A program made the translations under genes and the position numbers. This document shows positions 63,798 to 64,000 of a stretch of DNA of 64,000 nt, piece after piece. Origin of the DNA: Alviniconcha marisindica (Eukaryota; Mollusca; Gastropoda; Provannidae). The notes under the pieces are model-generated. The model had not been told where the DNA came from and did not search any database. It saw only the letters and a list, made by a program, of their open reading frames with translations. The first letter of the stretch is position 1. Each line of letters starts with the position of its first letter. Location of the stretch: positions 682,001 to 746,000 of the forward strand of contig JABMCL010001612.1 of the NCBI GenBank assembly GCA_018857735.1, given 5' to 3'.

Positions 63798-64000
63798 TAG
63801 TATTTGGTAAAAATTAAAGTAAAGTGATGCACTCTGTTCTGACTTTAGCACTTGCTCAATATAAAACTTCTCCTGGACATGGACTTTATATTATCAAGAC
63901 TGAGGTGACTTAATTCATGCACTTGAAAGAGAGTGTGACTGTGAGGATAAATGGACAAAATGTTATAGATTCTTGTCAGGACATAGATTCTTGTCAGGAC

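Larger units (their letters stand above)
61061..64000. other. Right end: no recognised gene
   Basis: I looked on the minus strand for the TXN2 5' exon (VDFHA) and on both strands for known proteins and found neither. Apart from the inverted-repeat pair and the small CpG patch at 62.2 kb, the sequence is AT-rich and single-copy in appearance. A 146-codon ORF at 61,664-62,104 (plus) has no recognisable relatives. Confidence 0.5.

Overview
The window is animal nuclear DNA. Genes are split into many short exons with GT..AG introns, the proteins are metazoan orthologs, and introns and spacers are full of (CA)n/(CT)n microsatellites, minisatellites, tRNA-derived SINEs, LINE 3' ends and small DNA-transposon remnants. 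The repeat style and protein divergence suggest a mollusc, probably a gastropod. That placement is inference, not something the sequence proves.

Three protein-coding genes can be read. (1) Minus strand, 38,370 down to 887: SMG1, the phosphatidylinositol-3-kinase-related kinase that phosphorylates UPF1 in nonsense-mediated mRNA decay (NMD). I placed 42 coding exons whose phases join without exception apart from one single-base frameshift in exon 9. They encode about 2,234 residues, from the start codon to the first part of the kinase domain. The rest of the kinase domain and the C-terminus lie to the left of the window. (2) Plus strand, 40,172-54,227: a complete 16-exon NOL11 gene (672 residues), a nucleolar ribosome-biogenesis factor, with a poly(A) signal right after the stop. 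(3) Minus strand, 60,608 down to 57,924: the last two coding exons and 3' UTR of mitochondrial thioredoxin TXN2. Its 5' exon(s) were not found and probably lie beyond 64,000.

Layout: SMG1 and NOL11 are head to head across a 1.8 kb spacer holding a CT/TTC tract and a roughly 327 bp TG tract. NOL11 and TXN2 converge on a spacer of about 3.7 kb. That spacer holds a SINE, a tandem array of the SINE tail, a 1.2 kb G-rich minisatellite and an old tRNA-like element. The right end (61.1-64 kb) has no recognised gene. It has an inverted-repeat pair about 2.2 kb apart that may bound a DNA element, and a small CpG-containing promoter-like stretch.

The most unusual feature is the location of the minisatellites. 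In SMG1, TXN2 and NOL11, many arrays have as repeat unit a piece that crosses a real exon/intron junction, so the authentic splice site is the first member of a row of near-copies. I see this at about fifteen SMG1 junctions (donors and acceptors), at the TXN2 acceptor that opens the CGPC active-site exon (about 17 copies of 26 bp), and at the last NOL11 acceptor. Functionally, SMG1 acts in mRNA surveillance, NOL11 in pre-rRNA transcription and processing, and TXN2 in mitochondrial redox control. Nothing suggests that the three act together beyond being neighbours.
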